DNA of 64,000 nucleotides from Longimycelium tulufanense (GTDB lineage Bacteria; Actinomycetota; Actinomycetes; Mycobacteriales; Pseudonocardiaceae), in NCBI RefSeq assembly GCF_014645795.1, contig NZ_BMMK01000007.1, forward strand, positions 148,790 through 212,789. The letters run 5' to 3'. Under the pieces are notes generated by a model. It did not search any database, had not been told where the DNA came from, and saw nothing but the letters and a program-made list of their open reading frames with translations. Shown in pieces: positions 59,894 through 64,000 of this stretch (position 1 is its first letter; each line of letters starts with the position of its first letter). The translations under genes and the position numbers were made by a program.

Positions 59894-60969
59894 CCGGCCA
59901 GCTCCGCAGGCCGCACCCGCTCGGCCTCGACCGCCTCGTAGAGCGCCCTGATGTTGCCGCTACCGAAGGTACGGGCGCCCATACGCTCGACAACCTCGTA
60001 GAACAGCGTCCGCCGAGGATGGGTGGAGCGGGTGAAGATCTGGAACAGCTGGCCGTCGTGGTCCTCGTCCACGAGGATGCTCAGCCTGCGGAGGTCGGCC
60101 GTGTCGTACCCGGCCGGCCGCAGCCGCTGGTCCAGCATGTCGTAGTAGGCGCCGGGAGTGGACAGGAACTCCACGCCGCGGTCACGCAGCAGCCCCACGG
60201 CGCGGACAATGTTGTCGGTGCCGAACGCGACGTGCTGGACGCCGGCGCCACCGTGGTCCTTGACGAAGTCGTCGATCTGGCCCGGGTCGGCGGTCGTGTC
60301 GGGCTCGATCAGGGTCAGGGTGACCCGGCCGGATTCGCTCTGCACCACCTTGGAATCCATGGCCTGGCTGCCGACGGTGATGCGCTCCGCGTAGATCATC
60401 CGGAAGCCGAGCACCTGCTCGTAGAACCGCACCGTGGGCTCGAGCTGACCGGGCTCCAGGCACACCGCGAAGTGGTCGATCCCGGTGAACAGGGCCGGGC
60501 CAACCGGTTCGTCAGCGTCCGGCATCGGGGTGCAGCCGGCGGGGACGGCCGTGCCGGTCTCCGCCGGTTGGACGAAGGTGTGCACGACGTCGCCGAACGC
60601 GGCGATCGTGGCGGTGACCCGACCGTCGGGCCCCGTGGCCGGCCCGGCGACCGGTTGCGCGCCATGGGCCACCGCGGTGGTGAACGCGGCGCCGGGATCT
60701 GGTGTCGACAGGGCGATGTCGGCGACACCGCCCCCATGTGTCTGGACGTAACTGGTTGCCGGGTGCCGGTCAGTGAGCCCCTTGGTTAACAGCAGGTCGA
60801 TACCGCCCTGCCGGAGGGCGAGCGAGTAGCCGTCCCGGCTGGTGCCTTGGAAACCGGCCCAGCCGATGGGACGGAAGCCGTACTGGCTGATCAGGGACGC
60901 GGCCGTGGTGGCCACGTTGGCGACGTGGAACTCGACGTGCCCGAGGCCGAGTTCGGTTGATAACGCCAT
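59890..60969 (-). CDS. hmaS: 4-hydroxymandelate synthase
   Basis: The protein is 359 aa with GGGAGGA eight bases before ATG. It is a two-domain vicinal-oxygen-chelate enzyme like 4-hydroxyphenylpyruvate dioxygenase (HPPD). Iron ligands: His in FTGIDHFAVCLE, His in GAGVQHVAFGTDN and Glu in FYEVVERMGARTF. The C-terminal helix reads FGSGNIRALYEAV: the Ile after GN is the HmaS-type residue (HPPD has Phe, FGxGNFKALFE), known to direct benzylic hydroxylation instead of ring attack. The strand MDSKVVQSESGRVTLTLIEP also matches HmaS. It makes 4-hydroxymandelate from 4-hydroxyphenylpyruvate and is the first gene of the operon. Confidence 0.93.
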   Translation of the reverse strand: MALSTELGLGHVEFHVANVATTAASLISQYGFRPIGWAGFQGTSRDGYSLALRQGGIDLLLTKGLTDRHPATSYVQTHGGGVADIALSTPDPGAAFTTAVAHGAQPVAGPATGPDGRVTATIAAFGDVVHTFVQPAETGTAVPAGCTPMPDADEPVGPALFTGIDHFAVCLEPGQLEPTVRFYEQVLGFRMIYAERITVGSQAMDSKVVQSESGRVTLTLIEPDTTADPGQIDDFVKDHGGAGVQHVAFGTDNIVRAVGLLRDRGVEFLSTPGAYYDMLDQRLRPAGYDTADLRRLSILVDEDHDGQLFQIFTRSTHPRRTLFYEVVERMGARTFGSGNIRALYEAVEAERVRPAELAG

Positions 60970-61061
60970 CGCAGAAGTCCTCCCAGTGCACGGTGCGTAG
61001 GAGCACCGCCATTCCCCCAGGTGCCCGCACCGTTCGACTTGCCCCCAACGTATTCGAACCT

Positions 61062-61080
61062 TGTTCGACTATGTCGAACA
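61062..61080. promoter_or_regulatory. hmaS operator candidate, copy 1
   Basis: TGTTCGAC-TAT-GTCGAACA, a perfect 8+8 inverted repeat with a three-base spacer, centred about 100 bases upstream of hmaS. Size and symmetry suit a TetR, MarR or LysR-type dimer. No regulator gene is adjacent. Confidence 0.7.
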
Positions 61081-61226
61081 TCGGCACCGACGAGTGTTCT
61101 GTCCGACGCGCCGCGATGTCAAGAGGAGATGTTCTCGATGAAGGCCCGACACGCAGCGCACCCCAAAACGCGAGCCCTCCTCGCGTCAGATGGCGAGCCA
61201 CCCGGTCCGCGGCCACCGCCGGCATC

Positions 61227-61245
61227 TATTCGACAATGTCGAACA
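61227..61245. promoter_or_regulatory. hmaS operator candidate, copy 2
   Basis: TATTCGAC-AAT-GTCGAACA, the same site with one arm position changed and a different spacer, 165 bases from copy 1. It lies roughly midway between hmaS and the divergent CPBP protease gene. Confidence 0.65.
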
Positions 61246-61506
61246 TCAACGGTGGTTTCCCGATCGCATGCACGGGCCGCATCGGACCTCGTTTGTCAGC
61301 GGCTGAACGGGGTCGCCGGGCCGTGTGTGGCGCGGGTGCCTTCCGAAGGCGCTGCCCGCCGAACTTCAGCGGTCACCCTCGCCACCCGTCCTCGTGATCT
61401 TGCTGGTTCCGTGGCACGTCCTGCGGCGTGGCGGGGATGCGGAACGCCGGAGCCGACGACATCGTGACGATCGCGTTCGTCCCTGCCGCGACCGCCAGGA
61501 GGCATC

Positions 61507-62445
61507 ATGAGCACCGACCAGCCCGACGCGACTCGCGGTCCGCTGCCGAGCGAGCTGCTGCGCGGGATGTCCCTGGCCCGCCGTCCGACCGGGCCGATCG
61601 TGGCGATCCTCGTGGTGGTGCTCGCCTTCGTCATCGGGCAGACGCTCGGGGTGATCGTCCTCGTCCCGCTGCTCGGTGCCGAGCTGCGGGTGGTCGGCGG
61701 TGGGTCGATGTCGCTGGCCGACCAGCTCGCCTTCACCCTTGCGTTCCTGGGGCCCGCCCTCCTGCTGTTCGTGTGGGTCCGGTGGAAGGAGCGGCGCCCG
61801 TTCAGCAGCGTGGGTTTCCTGCCCGCACAACGGATCGGTGGTTCGATCCTGCTCGGCGTCGCCGTGGCCGTCGTGCTGATGTCCGTCCCGGTCCTGTTGA
61901 ACGTGCTGCTCGGGCAGGCCCACTTCGACAGCAGCGATGGCGGTCTTTTCCACGCCGCACAACTGGGTGCGGTCGTGCTGGCCCTGGTGGGCTTCACGAT
62001 CCAGGCGAGTACCGAGGAGGTTTTCACCCGCGGCTATCTGCTGCAGGCGACGTTCCGGAAGTGGGGGCTGGTCGCGGCCGTGATCGTCCAGATGCTGGTC
62101 TTCACGGTGCTGCACGCCCTCAACGGCGGGCTCGCCCTGTTCCCGCTGCTCAACCTTATCCTGGTTGGTCTGCTGCTGGCACTGTGGGCTCTGGCCGAGG
62201 GAAGCCTGTGGGGCGTGTGTGCCTTCCACGCGGTGTGGAACTGGATGCAGGGGAACGTCTACGGCGTGCCGGTTTCCAACCTGAAGCTCGAGGCGTCGCT
62301 GCTGAGCTTCCGCACCAACGAGGACAGCGCTGCCGTGCTGACCGGTGGTGGGTTCGGCATCGAGGGCAGCGCGTTCACCACGGTCCTACTGCTCGTGTCA
62401 GCCGGCGTAGCGTTCCGCGCCTACCGGCGCCGGTCGGGTGCCTGA
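61507..62445 (+). CDS. CPBP-family intramembrane metalloprotease
   Basis: The protein is 312 aa with a perfect AGGAGG before its ATG. About seven membrane helices. The Abi/CAAX-protease motifs are intact: STEEVFTRGYLLQ (EExxxR, around residue 172-178), FTVLHALNGG (FxxxH, around 200) and CAFHAVWNW (HxxxN, around 240). These glutamates and histidines bind zinc. Roles in the family range from prenyl-protein processing to bacteriocin immunity. It is divergent from hmaS, so a link to that operon is possible but unproven. Confidence 0.9.
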   Translation: MSTDQPDATRGPLPSELLRGMSLARRPTGPIVAILVVVLAFVIGQTLGVIVLVPLLGAELRVVGGGSMSLADQLAFTLAFLGPALLLFVWVRWKERRPFSSVGFLPAQRIGGSILLGVAVAVVLMSVPVLLNVLLGQAHFDSSDGGLFHAAQLGAVVLALVGFTIQASTEEVFTRGYLLQATFRKWGLVAAVIVQMLVFTVLHALNGGLALFPLLNLILVGLLLALWALAEGSLWGVCAFHAVWNWMQGNVYGVPVSNLKLEASLLSFRTNEDSAAVLTGGGFGIEGSAFTTVLLLVSAGVAFRAYRRRSGA

Positions 62446-62458
62446 CGGTCGGGGACAA

Positions 62459-62488
62459 GTCCGCTGCGGACAGGCGTCCGCAGTGGAC
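62459..62488. terminator. Bidirectional hairpin between CPBP gene and ctaD
   Basis: GTCCGCTGCGGAC, a four-base loop AGGC, then GTCCGCAGTGGAC: a 13-pair stem with one G-T wobble, placed exactly in the 47-base gap between the two facing stops. No T run follows. Confidence 0.7.
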
Positions 62489-62492
62489 CAGC

Positions 62493-64000
62493 TCAGCTCT
62501 CGCCGGATTGCTTGTCCCCACCAGGGTTCTTGCCCTCGTCCTCGTCGGGCGTCACGGCGTCGGCGGCAGCCTCGGAAGGAGCCTTCGGGTGCTCTGCCTC
62601 CGCACGAGCGCCCCGAAGCCCGCTATGCGCCTCGGCCCGCATGCGCTCGGCCATGTGCGGGTAGTGCAGTTCGAACGCGGGACGCTCGGAACGGATCCGG
62701 GGCAGCTCGGTGAAGTTGTGTCGCGGGGGCGGGCAGGAGGTGGCCCACTCCAGCGAGTTGCCGAAACCCCACGGATCATCCACGTCGGCGACCTCGCCGA
62801 ACCGGTAGCTCTTGAACACGTTGTAGAGCAGGGGAAGTACCGACAGGCCCAACACGAACGCTCCGATCGTTGAGATCGTGTGGAGCGTGGTGAACCCGTC
62901 GCTGGGAAGGTAGTCGATGTAGCGCCGCGGCATGCCCTCGTTACCCAGCCAGTGCTGGACCAGGAACGTGCCGTGGAAGCCGAGGAAGGTGGTCCAGAAG
63001 TGCAGCTTGCCCAGCCGCTCGTCGAGCATGCGCCCGGTCATCTTCGGGAACCAGAAGTAGATGCCGGCGAAGGTGGCGAAGGCGATCGTGCCGTAGAGCA
63101 CGTAGTGGAAGTGGGCCACCACGAAGTAGGTGTCCGAGACGTGGAAGTCCAAGGGTGGCGCGGCCAGCAGCACACCCGACAGGCCACCGAAGAGGAACGT
63201 CACCAGGAACCCGATACTGAACAGCATCGGGGTCTCGAATGTCACCGATCCCCGCCACATCGTGCCGATCCAGTTGAAGAACTTCACCCCGGTCGGCACG
63301 GCGATGAGGAACGTGGTGAAGGCGAAGAACGGCAGCAGCACCGCACCGGTGGCGTACATGTGGTGTGCCCAGACCACCACCGACAGGGCCGTGATACTCA
63401 GCGTCGCAAAGACCAGGCCCTTGTAGCCGAAGATGGGCTTTCGGCTGAAGACCGGGATGATCTCGGTGATGATGCCGAAGAACGGCAACGCCACGATGTA
63501 GACCTCGGGGTGACCGAAGAACCAGAACAGGTGTTGCCACAGGATCGGGCCACCGTGCTCGGGGGCGAAGACTTGGGCGCCCACCAGGCGGTCGGCGAGT
63601 AGCCCCAACAGGGCCGCGGTCAGGATCGGGAACGCCAGTAGCACCAGCAGGCTGGTCAGCAGGATGTTCCAGGTGAACAGGGGCATCCGGAACATCGTCA
63701 TGCCCGGGCCCCGCAGGCAGACCACCGTGGTCACCATGTTGACCGCGCCCAGAATTGTGCCCAAACCGGACACGGCCAGCCCGGCGATCCACAGGTTGCC
63801 CCCCGGGCCGGGGGAGTGCACCACGTCGGACAGCGGGGTGTAGGCGAACCAGCCGAAGTCGGCCGCCCCACCCGGGGTCAGAAACCCGGCCATGACCAAC
63901 AGGCCACCGAAGAGGAACAGCCAGAAGGAGAAGGCGTTCAACCGGGGGAACGCCACGTCCGGGGAGCCGATCTGCAACGGCAGGATGTAGTTGGCGAACC
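62493..64000 (-). CDS. ctaD: Cytochrome c oxidase subunit I (aa3 type), N-terminal end cut off
   Basis: The frame is open to the window edge ([20 protein letters not shown]), so about the first 80 residues are outside. Subunit I landmarks: the helix VI Cu-B site [14 protein letters not shown] with cross-linked His and Tyr, [10 protein letters not shown] with the His-His pair, the K-channel region, and heme ligand helix [18 protein letters not shown]. The C-terminus carries a long charged tail ([20 protein letters not shown]) typical of actinobacterial CtaD. It reduces oxygen to water as part of the bcc-aa3 supercomplex. Confidence 0.96.
   Translation of the reverse strand, partial: FANYILPLQIGSPDVAFPRLNAFSFWLFLFGGLLVMAGFLTPGGAADFGWFAYTPLSDVVHSPGPGGNLWIAGLAVSGLGTILGAVNMVTTVVCLRGPGMTMFRMPLFTWNILLTSLLVLLAFPILTAALLGLLADRLVGAQVFAPEHGGPILWQHLFWFFGHPEVYIVALPFFGIITEIIPVFSRKPIFGYKGLVFATLSITALSVVVWAHHMYATGAVLLPFFAFTTFLIAVPTGVKFFNWIGTMWRGSVTFETPMLFSIGFLVTFLFGGLSGVLLAAPPLDFHVSDTYFVVAHFHYVLYGTIAFATFAGIYFWFPKMTGRMLDERLGKLHFWTTFLGFHGTFLVQHWLGNEGMPRRYIDYLPSDGFTTLHTISTIGAFVLGLSVLPLLYNVFKSYRFGEVADVDDPWGFGNSLEWATSCPPPRHNFTELPRIRSERPAFELHYPHMAERMRAEAHSGLRGARAEAEHPKAPSEAAADAVTPDEDEGKNPGGDKQSGES

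Larger units (their letters stand above)
60970..61506. other. Divergent intergenic region upstream of hmaS and the CPBP gene
   Basis: About 540 bases with no supported gene. It holds two long inverted repeats (listed separately) and an extra GTTCGAC/ATTCGAA pair at 61031-61057 that may be a weaker third site. The 61250-61500 part is G+C-rich without visible structure up to the strong AGGAGG before the protease gene. Confidence 0.5.

Noticed and set aside
59890..60969. 4-hydroxyphenylpyruvate dioxygenase (tyrosine catabolism) instead of HmaS
   Set aside because: The C-terminal helix has the HmaS-type Ile (GNIRALYEA) and the gene is coupled to hmo and hpgT; no homogentisate genes are nearby.

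Overview
The window is G+C-rich, densely packed DNA with strongly G/C-biased third codon positions, frequent GTG starts and many ATGA, GTGA or TGATG stop/start overlaps. An AfsR-type SARP regulator, a large LuxR-type ATPase (LAL) regulator, a DUF397/DUF5753 pair, an ACR3 arsenic operon, an iron box of the DtxR/IdeR type and an aa3 oxidase subunit I all point to a filamentous actinomycete. Pseudonocardiaceae (Amycolatopsis-like) is my best guess, but that is an inference. I see no rRNA, tRNA or CRISPR array. Both edges cut genes: a geranylgeranyl-reductase-family gene on the left and ctaD on the right.

Layout. 1-1082: end of an FAD reductase. 1.1-8.9 kb: a GntR regulator facing a six-gene operon of biosynthetic look (Cgl0159-type aldolase, FAD/NAD(P)-binding oxidoreductase, fold-type-II PLP enzyme, LLM flavoenzyme, PNPOx-like flavoprotein, EamA exporter). 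8.9-10.1 kb: a HipA-like kinase with a DUF3037 partner. 10.2-18.7 kb: glycogen/trehalose metabolism, with malQ divergent from glgX-treY-treZ. 18.9-22.2 kb: an aldo/keto reductase, an aspartyl/asparaginyl hydroxylase gene broken by two frameshifts, an SDR, and the remnant of an IS5-type transposase. 22.2-24.9 kb: an arsenic island (arsI facing arsR-acr3-arsC). 24.9-29.1 kb: a SAM hydroxide adenosyltransferase, a truncated AfsR-like regulator, a secreted I36-type protein and a lipoprotein. 29.2-33.1 kb: aceB and a DUF6986 aldolase-like gene facing an IclR regulator. 33.1-36.7 kb: an iron-regulated siderophore-binding lipoprotein and an nfeD/stomatin pair. 36.9-39.8 kb: glpD facing a SorC-type regulator with two matched operators. 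39.8-44.7 kb: a decayed YciI gene, a small membrane protein, and a LAL regulator followed by two unknown genes. 44.9-48.7 kb: an FMN hydroxyacid oxidase and an FAD dehydrogenase facing a TetR regulator. 48.8-51.9 kb: NDH-2 and a DUF397/DUF5753 locus. 51.9-55.0 kb: a MoxR-DUF58-VWA operon. 55.3-61.0 kb: a hydroxyphenylglycine operon. 61.5-64 kb: a CPBP protease and ctaD.

The most interesting region is 55.3-61.1 kb. It holds complete hmaS, hmo and hpgT homologues, the three enzymes that turn 4-hydroxyphenylpyruvate into 4-hydroxyphenylglycine. They are co-transcribed with a phytanoyl-CoA-dioxygenase-like Fe/2-oxoglutarate enzyme, a 4-OT-type tautomerase and an EamA exporter, and the window contains no peptide synthetase gene. 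Two near-identical inverted repeats, TGTTCGAC-3-GTCGAACA and a variant, sit upstream. This looks like a stand-alone pathway that makes, modifies and exports a free arylglycine. The 2.3-8.9 kb operon has a parallel design: several redox/PLP enzymes with an EamA exporter as the last gene and a divergent regulator.

Divergent promoters in the window carry unusually clear palindromes: arsI/arsR, glpD/sorC, FAD dehydrogenase/tetR, DUF5753/51602 and upstream of hmaS. Gene ends facing each other carry strong hairpins at 8890, 18837, 29169, 36831, 44793 and 62459.
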